DNA from: Oegoconia quadripuncta
Taxonomy: Eukaryota; Arthropoda; Insecta; Lepidoptera; Autostichidae
DNA: 64,000 nucleotides
Assembly (NCBI GenBank): GCA_949316235.1
Contig: OX438748.1
Span: 3,599,001-3,663,000 of the forward strand
Reading direction: 5' to 3'
Shown one piece after another: positions 37,557 through 49,257 of the stretch. The notes under the pieces were generated by a model. That model had not been told where the DNA came from. It worked only from the letters and a program-made list of their open reading frames with translations, and did not search any database. Position numbers and translations under genes: made by a program. How positions within the stretch are numbered: position 1 is the first letter of the stretch; the number at the start of each line of letters is the position of its first letter.

Positions 37557-37625
37557 GTCGATTAGTCGGGACTAGTCGGCGACTATTCGGCAAAATATGC
37601 CGATTTTATAATCGCCGAATTTTTA
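37557..37625. repeat. TCGGCGACTA-type repeat block
   Basis: ACTAGTCGGCGACTATTCGG, then AAATATGCCGATTTTATAAT. Related blocks (GACTAGTCGGCAATTTG, ACCGATTAGTCGGCAAATGG) lie at 38502-38566, on the other side of the Lep1-like copy. Confidence 0.55.
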
Positions 37626-37636
37626 TAATAACTTCT

Positions 37637-37866
37637 AATATAAATTCGAAAGTTGGGAGTTTGTTTGTATGCTATCAATCACAGCGAAACACATAAATGG
37701 ATTTGGATGACATTTGGCATATAATAATATGTAGAACATGTCCTGGACAAAAACATAGGATATTTTTTATCCGGAGAAATTGAGTAGTTCCCGCGGATAA
37801 ACCAATTTAAAATATCCGCGATAAAGTTAATCTATAAGCAGACGAAGCCGCGGGCGGAAAGCAATT
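37637..37866 (+). mobile_element. Lep1-like Helitron fragment
   Basis: TCTAATATAAATTCGAAAGT, TAGAACATGTCCTGGACAAA, TTCCCGCGGATAAACC and GAAGCCGCGGGCGGAAAGC in the family order. Confidence 0.68.
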
Positions 37867-38114
37867 AAAAGGTAAACAAATAGAACCAGCAATTTATGAT
37901 TGTTTTATATTATCTAGAGAGTAAGTCAAAGACACAATAACAATAATAGGAGCGTCCAATAATAATGATAGGAGTCAGAGCTCACTCACACTGTTCTTTA
38001 AAGCTCCCAGCAAAAACTGTCATCGTACTATTACCTAATTTTCAGTATCAAAGAATGTAGTTTTGTACTTTGGATCAAGCGACGTTGAAAATGTAAAAGA
38101 AATTATTCTGTTCC

Positions 38115-38570
38115 AAATTTCAAATCTTTATTCTTTATTTTTGGAACCATTTCCAATTGAATATTTTTCAGCTTCACCGGGCGGGTGGACGAGCGCACAC
38201 ACACTGTCTGTGTGCAACAGCACGAGATGCGAAGTTTGCAACCGACGCCTAAGGGTGCCGGCGGGGGCTCAAACATCGGCTTAGGGCGTTGCATGGGGGA
38301 ATTCAACCTAACAGGCTACCATCGCTTAGTAATGTGTAGAGTCGGAGATAAGAAGCGACGCAATAAACTCTCCGAACATCTTGTTTTCAAGCCATTTCCA
38401 ATACAATATTCAATAGAGTTAATTGCTTGTCTTGATTGTTCTCTATATAGTTCTCCAGAGAAGCCGAGTGGTGACGAAATTGCCCGAAGGCTTCCGAAAG
38501 AGCGACTAGTCGGCAATTTGTAAACCGATTAGTCGGCAAATGGGCAAATACCATAGTCGGCCCATCTTAA
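38115..38570. repeat. GC-rich unassigned repeat-like segment
   Basis: A CACCGGGCGGGTGGACGAGC block and a GGGTGCCGGCGGGGGCTC block stand out from the AT-rich surroundings. On minus, the AATATTCAATTGGAAATGG and AAAATAAAGAATAAAG end looks like a LINE 3' terminus. A plus-strand 112-residue frame (38185-38523) spans it but has no recognisable domain. CATTTCCAAT recurs 240 bp apart. Confidence 0.4.
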
Positions 38571-38756
38571 TTAAAAAATTACATAATGGACTCACTTTAT
38601 TTCTTATGGGGTGGTCAAGTATATCGTAAGCAGTATTGGGTAATCCAGAAATTAAAGTGTAATACCTGAAACAAGCACGGTTCATCTTTCCAAATATTAG
38701 TACAAAAATGCACACGTAATTCTTAATGTTTTACGAGACCCACGAAAAGAGACAAG

Positions 38757-38870
38757 TTGGTTCATCATCATCATATCGGTCACAAGATGTCTATTGGACA
38801 ATTTGGAAGCGGCCTTCATCCAGCTATTTCCCACAACCTTGAGGGTGGATATCTTAAGCTGCAATGAGTT
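38757..38870 (-). repeat. Diverged RTE 3' end
   Basis: On minus it reads VVGNSWMKAASKL, matching VAGSHWMQAASNR of the 40 kb copy, then the ATGATGATG end. 38871-39282 holds nothing recognised. Confidence 0.6.
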
Positions 38871-39282
38871 GATTAAGTTCTCCCTAAAAGAAGACAAGTT
38901 ATCCAAAAGCTTGTTAAACCTCATTCATACCTATTAGCATTACCTTTTACGTAAAAACATTATAAAGCATTTACAACCTGAGTTTTATTACCAAAGGCAC
39001 GTACTAAAGCAACCTCTGCGTCATATTTTCAAATTATATCGCCTCATAAAATACTTTATTGCAACGACGTAGGCACCAATTATCGGAATTTATAAAAAAA
39101 AGGTAGACTACGAAATGTAAAAACCGGCCATGAAATACAGATGAATGGTAAAGTAATTTGTGTGACCACGAGAAATGGGACGAAGGTCAGCAAATGGAAG
39201 ACCGAACGAAATAATGAAAAGCTAATGTCATTAAATGAATATAGAAATTAATAAAACCTTTATCGGCATTTAAAGAGGAGAG

Positions 39283-39808
39283 ACCGGATGAGTTTTCTTA
39301 CCGTAAGGAAATAGGGCATATTAAGTAAGTGAAATAGAAGTTATTGGCATAGGTAGTTTAATTTTTTATTTCAAAATCATCATCTACGCCCGCGCCGACC
39401 GGAGGTTAAAATGCTACTGGCGGGATTCATAGGGTTCCTATCATGCGAAATTTACTTGGTACTCGTATTTTCACCAAATTTTCTTTATTTAATTTAATGG
39501 TGTAACTATGTGGAATAGGCTATAAACGCGACCGTCAAACGACACAATTAACGCTATATTCGATAATGGTTTTCAATTTCATTTCATTTCATTTCATCAT
39601 TTCATTTCATTTCATTTCATTTCATTTCATATGCCAATACCTTATATTTCACTTACCTTGGGTTTCCGGGTCAGTACGCTTCCACCTTCGGCCTCATCTT
39701 CACTTAACATCAGGTGTGATTGAGGTCAAGTGCTAACCCGTAGTGCAAAAAAAAAACCTAAATATGCCCTATTTCTTTTTTTACGGTAAAAAAAAACTCA
39801 TCCGGCAT
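39283..39808. mobile_element. Foldback MITE-1 carrying a SINE-C piece and an ATTTC array
   Basis: Left arm ACCGGATGAG, TTACCGTAAGGAAATAGGGC, GTGAAATAGAAGTTATTGGC; right arm is the complement, broken by a SINE-C 3' fragment at 39660-39758. (ATTTC)n at 39577-39630 lies at the inner edge of the right arm. Confidence 0.82.
39660..39758 (+). mobile_element. SINE-C 3' fragment in MITE-1
   Basis: GGGTTTCCGGGTCAGTACGC to CTAACCCGTAGTGC plus an A run. It divides the right arm between TTCACTTACCTT and CCTAAATATGCCC. Confidence 0.8.
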
Positions 39809-40162
39809 AAGTTTTCCAGCTTCAACAGACTTTCGTCTCTTGGGGTAAAGGATCTTCTCAGTAGGTGGCAATTGTGGAAGACTAGTGACCACTTGACAAT
39901 TGTGTTTTCAGGCCTCTTTCAAAGTTTTCAAATTTTCCATGTCTAGGTGCTACCAGCCAACTAGCGCAGATCATCGCATCATCTATAAGTGGACGTTCCG
40001 TACTACGTTTAAGGATACGTGGCCTCAACTCCTGGACTCAGTACGCTAGTAGCCATCGACCTGATACTGACTTGGCTTGCCAACTACCTTTAATAGTGAT
40101 TATTAGGATACTGATCCATATTATTAGTAAGTTGAAGCGGCAGCGGTCAGGGTACATAGCCC

Positions 40163-40692
40163 GAAGAAATGATGGCTGGTGGGCATTAAAGTTCTCGAGT
40201 GGAGACCACGCACCGGCAAGCGTTTAACCGCCTCCGTGGCTCAATGTAAACAACATTGGGTTTACGATTCGGAGGTCGCGGGTTCAATCGCAGTTTGGTT
40301 GGTGGTAAGGCATTTCGAAATGTCCGCCTGGCTAGCTACTACCATCTTATCTAAATCTGCCGCCATGCAGCAATGTTAATAGCATTGTTGTGTTCCGGTT
40401 GTCAGAGATAAGATAGCCAGTCCCCCAAATGTGTTGGGGTTTCCGGGTCAGTACGCTTCCACCTTCGACCTCATCTTCACTTAACATCAGGTGTGATTGA
40501 GGTCAAGTACGAACCCGTTGTGCATAAAAAAAAGCGTAGCGGAGGATGTCCACCCATAAAGTGGACGGATGAGCTGATGAAGGTCGCAGGAAGCCACTGG
40601 ATGCAGGCCGCTTCCAACCGGTCGCTCCAGAAATCTATAGGGCCGGTCTATATTTAGCAGTGGAAGTCCTGTTGCTGATATGATGATGATGA
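40163..40692 (+). mobile_element. RTE-type LINE 3' end, interrupted by SINE-C
   Basis: Parts 40163-40223 and 40532-40692 join to GCAAGCGTAGCGGAGGATGT as in the intact copy at 1-181. The frame gives RWTDELMKVAGSHWMQAA, NRSLQKSIG and an ATGATGATGATG end: the RTE ORF2 C terminus. Confidence 0.78.
40224..40531 (+). mobile_element. SINE-C with 6-bp target duplication
   Basis: Flanked by AAGCGT at 40218-40223 and 40532-40537. Head TTAACCGCCTCCGTGGCTCA to tail GTTGTGCATAAAAAA; about 20 bases after box B are deleted. Confidence 0.92.
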
Positions 40693-40919
40693 TCCATATT
40701 AGGCTTTTGGTTTCCCTGTAGTGCAGTTAGTATGCTGTATCCACAACTTATTTTTAACGAGCACCAATATTCTTTATCATAGACCTGCTCCAATTAATTC
40801 TTAGAATCCTTGAGGGAGAGATATGTTGGTATGCATTTCGGAAAATACTTTAGGGAAGCATTTCAGCAAATTTCTTAGGGAGGCTTTTAGGAAGAACTTT
40901 AGGTTGACACGATACACAT

Positions 40920-41215
40920 AATTTGATTATCGTCATCATTATATCAGTCACAGGATATCAACTGCTAAACATAAGGAAATGGCTTGCACCTTGCCGCGAC
41001 TTACAGGTAGGTCATCTGTCCACGATATCCATTCATCCACGAAGAATTTTAAATGCCTCACCCGATCTGATAGCCGAACTGATGTTCTACGAGCTATTTG
41101 GCCTGGCCACTGCCACTTGAACTTATTAAGCAGCTTGGCAATGTCGGTGCCATTCGTTTTTCTACTGATTTCTTCCTTCCTGATTCAATCTCGTAGTGAA
41201 ATCCCTCTCCATAGC
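40920..41215 (-). repeat. Diverged RTE-type 3' region
   Basis: ATCATTATATCAGTCACAGG and GGCTTGCACCTTGCCGCGAC follow the order of the reversed RTE end (ATCAT.., AGTCGCAGG, CTTTCC..). Old copy; assignment tentative. 41216-41622 otherwise unassigned. Confidence 0.4.
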
Positions 41216-41622
41216 TAAAACAATATTCCATTTCCAAGTCTGTTTTCGTCATAATTTGTGCAGGGATATCTTGCCTTATTTTCCACTAATGCAACTGGAG
41301 AAATCACGATATCACGAGTGGTACCTTCAAAACGCTTTGTAACTAGATAGGTAAAAAGCAAACAGTCGAGAAACCAAGGCAGAACTCGCTACGCTTTGGT
41401 ATTATGAGACGGTATAAACGCTAAGCGAAAGCGGGAAGTTCTTGGATACAGTCCGCTTCCAAGGTGACTGATGGTGATGAAAGCGATTTATTTAGGGCCA
41501 TATAAAAATAGTTCATAATCATACATTACATCATACTCAAGCCTAACCTAAAAACATAATTTTTAGTTAAATAAAAAGGTCCTTATAAGTAAATAATCCA
41601 TCAGGATCTACAAGAAGGTTAC

Positions 41623-41865
41623 GTGTTCGTACCGGTTGGGTTCGAGACGATGGTACCCTGGGGCCCTGAGATAAAACGCCTGGTCCAAGACCTGTCGAGG
41701 CCTCTCATCGCGGTTTCTGGTGATCGCAGTGCGGGCGGCTTCCTTGCGCAGAGAATAAGATATCGCTATTCAGCGCAGGAACGCTGCTGGCCTGCTGGGC
41801 ACTATGCAGCCTCTAGGAGATGCGCTAAACGCAATTTTTTACCTATAAATAAGTAAATATGACTA
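41623..41865 (+). pseudogene. GC-rich coding remnant of a probable retrotransposon
   Basis: FVPVGFETMVPWGPEIKRLV, then DRSAGGFLAQRI; just after, the sense moves to another frame (IAIQRRNAAGLLGTM). Reading with this shift resembles the invertebrate retroelement C terminus of the type ETLG--GP--, then RISLAIQRGNAASVLGT, known to me from RT-linked proteins. GC content far exceeds the flanks. A dead fragment, element class unresolved. Confidence 0.55.
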
Positions 41866-43300
41866 TAAAATAAACTAATTACATTATCTTCATTACATTA
41901 TATTCATCAGTTGAAAAATTTAAACTTAATATAAATACAGAAGATTGAAGCACTGATACGAAACAATTCGACAATGTCTCCTGAAAATTGAAATTTTTTT
42001 TGGGGACTTCTCTAAAACTAGTTGGGAACATTATTTTTCATAAGAAACCGACTCTTCAACACGCCGCCTCCCTTAACAACCTGATTTTTCAATAATTATA
42101 TAAATATTTGAACTGTAATATTTGTAGGCAACAATTATAAGCGATTTTTATAACTGTACACGCCCCTAGCTAAATATGTAGTTGCCGAGATCAAAAGATG
42201 TGATATTGAAAAGTAAAAGGACTGATATACTGACAAAAAAAGAAATTACAGATCTAAATTAGATAGGAGTGGACTTTGCACATTGTTAATCAAATTTTGC
42301 ATAATTAATGCTGGAACAAGCCTTGCATGCAACAAATAAAATTGCTCTCTAAGACTTCGGACGTCACTTTTCTGTGTTGCAAGTACCAAACTTTTGTTAC
42401 AATTTACCCAATTTTTGTTTCAGTGTATCCAGAGAAGATACTAAAGCGTGAACTCAAAAACACAATTGTCAATTTTCCTTACGATTTGACGGTTATGAGC
42501 ACAAACTTAAACTCAGGATTCATTTCTGAATGTCAGTTAATAATTTATAGGTTGATTCCCGTGTAATAAGAATCATCTGTGTTACACTTGACTTACGGTC
42601 GGCTGCATCAGAACATTATGTCAAACGCTAGCGCTTATGAAATAGGCTAAGATATAGTCCCGTTTATTATACGGTAAATTTAAGGCTTACTGTACAGTAC
42701 GAAGCGGATTGTAAGGCACTGCTGTCAACATAAATTGTGCGCTTAATGTCTCACCGATTTCGGAATTTAAGTCAAATATGTTACATGCAGTAATGCTATG
42801 CAGAATCGATGGCTCTGAAATATAAAGCTCATGATGGAGGTCATAATTTTGAACAATGGCACCGTGAATTTGTTTTGCTTTCCTACACCTGGTTATGACG
42901 CATCAGAATGACTTCTTTATTAGCATGGATACGAATAATTTAAGTATAGAGAAGGACATCGCGCTATACACCTTCCGATCCTGGCTGATTAATAGGAAAT
43001 CCTAAACAGGAATCTATGTCTCAATATCTTCCAACCGAGTCTTCCAACTTATCAGTTACACACTAGCGGAGGTGCGGAGTAGACGTAATTGTAGTGTCAA
43101 CTTTATCAAAACTACCGACGACGACCATGCGTGAAAAACCACGTGAAAATATAATGATCACATTTCAATGCTTGTGCAAATAACGTTTTTGTCGGATGAT
43201 GTTCTACTAAAATTATTTTATCCCATTTGAGATTCATCGTCTCTGTGGAATTCTTCTGATTTTGTATTAACAATAATAAATGAGCACTCACATGAGTGAA
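41866..43300. other. No gene recognised
   Basis: AT-rich intergenic sequence with short ORFs only. Confidence 0.5.
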
Positions 43301-43635
43301 ATATATATTTCAGATTTATTTTATAAAGTACAATAATTAATTTAAATTCATTTAAGAGGGTTTATCCTGCACGTTATTTCATACAAACTTTTAACTACAT
43401 TTTATCTAAATGAATAAACTGATTCTAACATGAAACTTTATAAGCATAAAGCGCATATATCGATCAAAAAGTTAGTAGTGAATATTTTCCAAAAATATTT
43501 ATATACTTATATACTAAATTAGAGCGATTTTAAGTTTTCCATAGTAACAGAAACAATGTAAATATATTCTTTTGATTTAGATAATTTGAAAATGCTTTCT
43601 ACTAAGTTTTTAGATCTAGGTATCCTGCTTAAACG

Positions 43636-43740
43636 TATAAAGTTTCATTAGAATAGGTCTATAATATTCATTTCGAAAATTTGGACTTGAAACTTTGTAT
43701 CCATAGATTACCGTGTGGGATAAACTTTTGATTCCAGGAA
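43636..43740 (+). repeat. Repeat shared with 900-1015
   Basis: GTATAAAGTTTCATTAGAAT, AAATTTGGACTTGAAAC and TACCGTGTGGGATAAAC match the reverse of 900-1015. Probably part of a LINE. 43741-45171 holds nothing recognised. Confidence 0.5.
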
Positions 43741-45171
43741 AAAGCAAGTGTTTTAGTCAATAAAATATGTCAAACACTCTGTTTGATTTTCCAGATAAAA
43801 TACAGATTCAACTTATAACAATATCCTTACATCTTTAGAACTCTGATCTTGATTCAATATTGCAGCATTATGCTGGGGAAGGCGTTGACGTCAGTCAGAC
43901 ATACGAGGTGCAACCGAGGTGACAATGATTTAGTGCAGATTTAAATGAGGAATTGCTGTTTATAACACCAACATAACTAGACCTCTCTTACAGTGGAGGT
44001 GTTTAGTAATTCGTCGCTCGATGACTTAGCTGGCCAAATAACTACCATCCTCAGCCATAACTTCGCGCTACAAAAAGCAATCCTCTAACAAAGAAACAAC
44101 TTTCGTAGGAGGATACCGAACATTATGCGAGTAAATATGTATACTGAATTAATAATTTCAAGTAAAAGTAAAGTCGATGTAACACCGCGAGATATTAATT
44201 TGTGAGCCCCAGATGTTTCAAGTTATTACACATACTAAGCCTAAGTAACTGTGTGGGTCTACTTAAGCCATACATAATAAATATTCTGAGAAATTTCGTG
44301 ACAAGGCCCACGCACGTACACAAAAGCTCGCTTACAAAAGCGTACGAGTAAAGTTTACTTTGCCGAATTCCTTTCACATGCACGCGTATATGTGGAAACA
44401 TTCGGGTGGGTACACCGGAAATTATAGGCACTGATCGCACCTTTACCGCTTAATCCTGAGTCGGTACCGCTGAAATGAGGATGCAAGGATAGCGTTGCTC
44501 GAAGCAGGAAGTAATGAACTTTTGATTGCGACGCTCATGATGCATTTGGGGTCACTACGCGGCATCAGGAAGTATTCTTATTACCTATTATGTTTTAAAT
44601 TTTAATTACTTAACCAAGAAATACAATTAATTGATCGTATTTTAACCATTATTTTTATTTGTGAGTAAAGAAATTTATGTCTCAAAAGAATAATATTTCT
44701 TTTTTATTTTAGTACTCGTGATTATCGAATTAAGAACGTTTGGCCCTCTACTAAGTGTTTCTTCGTAAATAAATAGTTGTGAATTGTTCACATGAAGTGC
44801 AGTTCCGATATAGGTACACGTGCACACTATTCAAGATACCTATAGCCATGTCCCGGTTGTTTCGCCTACGATACTAATTGAGAAATCATATACATAAGAT
44901 TTTTACAAAAAACAGAATTTCTAGTGACGTCACTTCTTCGCCAATGGCACAATAACTTTAATGTTCCTCTTGTAATGCCCAACAGCGGTTTGAGCTCCCG
45001 TGTGCACCCTCAGGTCGATTAGGATTATTGTGAATGATTTTATATGCAACCTTGCACAAAAACAGAGCAAAACGAAGGATTGTAGTTCATACTCCCTGTG
45101 TAGCAAAGATTATAAGCGACAATTCGAAAATTTACGTAACACAAACGTAATGAAATGAAAGGGTACATAGC

Positions 45172-45677
45172 TACCGTATGAGTATTTTAACCGTAAGGAA
45201 AAAAATAGGGCATATTAGGTAAGTGAAATGGAAGGTATTCGGATAGTTACCTAGTTTCATTTTTTTTTTTCAAAACCTACATCGATTAAGCGTTAATTGT
45301 GTCATTTGACGGTCGCGTTTCTAGCCTATTCCACTATTAACTTTTTAAATTAAATAATTATTTAAAGCGACACATCAACCGGCTCCAGAATTATCCCAAC
45401 ACAATGACCTATGCCCTGACGTCAAGTGAGGACATAACATATTTAATGGCAACAAGCAAAACATATAAAAAAAAAGTTAAAGAAATAAAGAAAATTTGGG
45501 GAAAATATGAGGTCCTAATAAATTTCACATGATAGAAACCCTACAAATCCCGCCAGTCGCATATCAATCTACGACCCCCACGTGCGTTTTTGAATAAAAA
45601 AAAATAAACAAGCCAATAACTTCTATTTTACTTATCTTACATGTCCTATTTTTTTCCGATCTAACTCATCCGGTATA
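45172..45677. mobile_element. Foldback MITE-1, 506 bp, interior rearranged
   Basis: Left arm TACCGTATGAG, AAAATAGGGCATATTAGGTA; right arm CTTACATGTCCTATTTTTTT, AACTCATCCGGTATA. The interior shows TGTGTCATTTGACGGTCGCG inverted relative to 39520, so part of the middle is flipped or duplicated. Confidence 0.78.
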
Positions 45678-46470
45678 CCATGAAAAGTCGCAGTGAATTA
45701 ATACGTGATTTCTTCGCGTATGTCAACTGAACATGGCACGTTTGGCGTGCCACACGCGAATTCTTAGGTCTATTGAAGTGCCATAATATTGTACTTAGAT
45801 TGTCGCTCGCGACAGATGTAGGTACCGACATGTACCCTGCTCCCTAACTTTATTTATGTTACAAGTTCAAAAGTCAAAGTTAATTGTGGGAGCGAAGATT
45901 ACGTAGGCATATTTATGACTGGAAGTAAAACAGCTGCGATTGAATTATTTTGATACTTGATTTGATAGAATTTCATAAATTCCTCCACATACATTATATA
46001 TAGCAAACATAATAATGTTTGCTATATTTCCTTTCAGTCGAAGTTTTTAGTCGAAGAGCAAAAGTATCGACCGCTAAGCCGGAGTACTAGCATAAATTTT
46101 CAATATTTTTAAAGTTTGTTCTTTTGGCAGACAAAAAGGAACTGAGCCCTTACATCCAGGATGTTCGTTTTCATATTTTTTTGTAAAACCAGAATCTATT
46201 GAAGGCTCTAAATCCAGTCTTCTATCATCAAGATGAATTAATCTTCTGTAGTGTGACAGTGCACAATGATACATTTTGGCGGCGTCTATTGTCTTCTATT
46301 GATTCTAAGCTCTGTAATGCACTTCTAGGTAGTTACCCCATCCAATCTAGCTCATACTTCTTCTTACTTCCATGTATGTCTACCATTCACAATAAAACTA
46401 CTGAAATAATCATACTGAAGTTTGACAGAGAGGTAACTTCTGATCTGGAAAAGAACTAGACTTCTGTAGA
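45678..46470. other. No gene recognised
   Basis: A perfect inverted pair TAGCAAACATAATAATGTTTGCTA lies near 46003-46026 (given as arms TAGCAAACAT and ATGTTTGCTA). Other ORFs are without motifs. Confidence 0.5.
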
Positions 46471-46512
46471 TAAAGTATTTCACACGGACGAAGCCGCAGG
46501 CGAAAACCACCA
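46470..46512 (+). repeat. Lep1-like 3' end fragment
   Basis: CACACGGACGAAGCCGCAGG and CGAAAACC resemble the Helitron-like 3' end. Confidence 0.4.
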
Positions 46513-46635
46513 CAATAAAATCGACGGTATGATCACCGTAACAGTACAAGTGTAAATATGTGTGTAAAAGTGTATGTCATGACGATTTCAAATGTTATTC
46601 AACTTACGAAATAACACATTTTTGATTTTGATTTT

Positions 46636-47575
46636 ATTAGGTTCTTACCTATGAAATTGGCGTTTTGTATGAAGAATTTCATTAAATCTGTTTTCATACA
46701 GTTGTTTGAAACTACTGTTGTTTCATACTGTTTTCATAATCAAAAACGTTTGTATGATTCTCCATACAAACATTTTAGATTTTTTTTTTGGGAACGGCAA
46801 ATCCAAATTTAGCTAAAGTTTGTGTGTATTATCGGATAACATTAAGTTAAGTTAAGTAGGCAGCATTAATTTTTAAAAGTAACCGCTTTATAAAAGTTTC
46901 AGCGAATCTAAGAAATGATTACGGGAAGCGCATGAAAAGAGCTCTGTTAAATATTTTTTTATTATGTGATTTAGCCCAGAAATTAAAAAATATTTCATGT
47001 GAAACCTTGAAATAATATTCCATTTTCCAAATATAAAACAAATGTGGATATAGCTTTGAAAATCGCAGGAATTGGTACATATGATTAACGAAGAACGAAG
47101 AAGAAGTTGTGGAACAAGCTTCCTGCACAGATCCGAGAGAGTCCCTCCGTCCAAGTTTTCAAGAAGAGGCTAAAAGAGCACTATCATTCTATCATGATTT
47201 AAGATATATATTTATATAATTATGTACTTATATATGTGATATTTATTTATTTATATTATATAGTTTACTAATAATCACGTGTAATTTTATAACTAAGTGT
47301 ATTTCTGTATTCTAGTAGTGTATGTATGTAAATAACATATTATATTATATATCTATATGTATAGTATATTTGTCCTTCCGTAACTGCACTTTTTCTTCAC
47401 CGTCCCGCACAATGCTCTAACCACCACTGAGGTTGGCTGGAAGAGATCTCTATTAGAGATAAGCTCACCTTTGTACAATATTTCCGACTGATTGTCAACA
47501 TGTTTTTTATGTGCAATAAAGAATAAAGAGAGAAAGAGAAGAAAAAAACTCTAATTTCATAGGTAAAGACCCAAT
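46636..47575. mobile_element. MITE-2 (reverse) split by a LINE end
   Basis: Left TIR ATTAGGTTCTTACCTATGAA; right TIR TTTCATAGGTAAAGACCCAAT at 47555-47575. The interior is the reverse of 7180-7555. The element is interrupted at about 47096-47540. The left half has an extra GTTTCATACTGTTTTCATA duplication. Confidence 0.8.
47096..47540 (+). mobile_element. CR1-like LINE 3' end inside MITE-2
   Basis: LWNKLPAQIRESPSVQVFKK then RLKEHYHSIMI and a stop (about 47106-47202), then a UTR with TTGGCTGGAAGAGATCTCTA and GTGCAATAAAGAATAAAGAG. This copy ties the widespread CTGGAAGAGATC UTR block to a CR1-like polymerase C terminus. Confidence 0.82.
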
Positions 47576-47690
47576 ATAACAAAAAGTCTACTTTCATGAT
47601 CAAAGTGTAAGTCATAGACGATCGAGGATTTTCAATTTTTTTTTAACCTACTTCAATCAAAAAACAGAAGGTGGAGATTCTATGTTCGGC

Positions 47691-47900
47691 TATACCGGAT
47701 GAGGTTTTACCGTAAAAAAAGAAGGAATAATAAGTAAGTGAAATAGAAGTTATTGGCATAGATAGTTTATTTTTTTTCAAAACCATCATCGACCCACGCG
47801 CCTGCCGGAGATTGATAGATATAGATAAGTGTTCCTATCATGCAATACCTAATATGCCCTATTTTTTTCCTTATGGTATAAAAAAACTCACCAGTATATA
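47691..47900. mobile_element. Foldback MITE-1, short internal-deletion copy
   Basis: TATACCGGATGAGGTTTTAC to AAAAAACTCACCAGTATATA, about 210 bp; the central part from GTGTTCCTATCATGCAA onward is deleted up to the right arm. Confidence 0.8.
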
Positions 47901-48540
47901 TTATGTATTTAAATTTAAGATTAAATCCGGAGATATATTCTTAGATATGTTTGATAAAAATCGGTTAAGCCGTTTCGAAAATATTTAGCTTTTAACATTG
48001 TCTTTTGGTACTTTTGATATGAACATCGTTGTCGGGGGCCTTCTAAATTTCCAATTTGTAGAAATTAAAATAAAATAGTTGCATAAAAGAACTAGAAAGA
48101 ACTAGTTTCATAAAAGAAATGTAAAACTTTACTAATTAGTTAAAATACTCTCTAGCTCTCAAGTTTAGGTCTAGTAATCAATCACTAACGGGAAAGAGAC
48201 AGACACGAATGTCTGGAATGAATAATGTGTTGTCTGTTTCAGTTAGCCAATATAGGAGCTCTAAGTGATCTAGCGCTTCGGTCACATTAATCTTGACGGA
48301 CACATCCATTCGCCTTTTTTATGTTATACCCAGGGCCTCGTAGTAATAAATAGTGGGAGATTCCTTTCAAAACTATCCTTCTTCGGAAAGCCGCTGCGAA
48401 CACACAAAAAAAAAACATGTCCGTGATTCTAAAATCGTCACAGCAACGGAATTCAGCAATTTACCCGACAGCCCCAAAATGAAGGGTAAGGTTTTTCGAG
48501 TGTATATAATAATTATGTATATATATTATATTAAATCAGT
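47901..48540. other. No gene recognised
   Basis: 47950-48030 carries GTTTGATAAAAATCGGTTAA and GTCTTTTGGTACTTTT, echoing 2022-2100. Otherwise unassigned. Confidence 0.45.
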
Positions 48541-48812
48541 TAATAATAATAATAAATGTCTTTGCACAAACACACAGCGCCATCTAGGTCCACAGTAAGC
48601 ATCTAGGCTTGTGTTATGGATACTAGATGGTTGATAAACTACACAAATACATTTTTTTTTGTAAATAAATACATGTATAAATGAAAAACATCCATAACTC
48701 GGGAACACATGTCTGTATTCATCATACAAACATATGCCGCTAGCGGGATTCGAACCCGTGACCATTTGGTGTAGTAGCAGAGTTTCTAACCACTACACCA
48801 AATAGGTCGTCG
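48541..48812 (-). mobile_element. SINE-B, full length
   Basis: Read on minus: GACCTATTTGGTGTAGTGGT, box B CGGGTTCGAATCCCGCTAGC, body ATGAATACAGACATGTGTTC, tail ATTATTATTATTA. The only copy with both boxes and both ends. Confidence 0.88.
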
Positions 48813-49257
48813 TATATATATGTAGACTTATATGTTACCTCCTGTAGTGTTGACCGATTTTAGAGTCCGTTCCGAGCGTTTATAATGCACTGCGCGCACA
48901 ATTATTATTTACTTTTACAGCACGAGTCAAGGCACATCTTCTAGCGACTTGACTGATCACATATTCATACTTCTGAGGGCGGAGTGTGAGTTTTGTTTCG
49001 ACTTAACTTTACTACCGCGTTCACGATTTATTATTTATTTATTTTACGTGACGATTTGTGCAGCGCCTTTAGCGGACAGTTAGCAAAACGATTTTTTTCA
49101 TGAATACTTTTTGCGTAAACGCGAACGCGATGGTAAAGTTAAAAACGAGACAAAACTCGCACTTCGCACACTGAGCTTTGAAAGTTAGGTACCCATTTTT
49201 GTGTGGTATTATAAACATTGTATGTGTATCTAACTATCTAACTAATATATGTATATA

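Noticed and set aside
38185..38523. 112-residue frame as a host gene
   Set aside because: No domain, no initiation context, and the segment resembles a reversed LINE 3' end.
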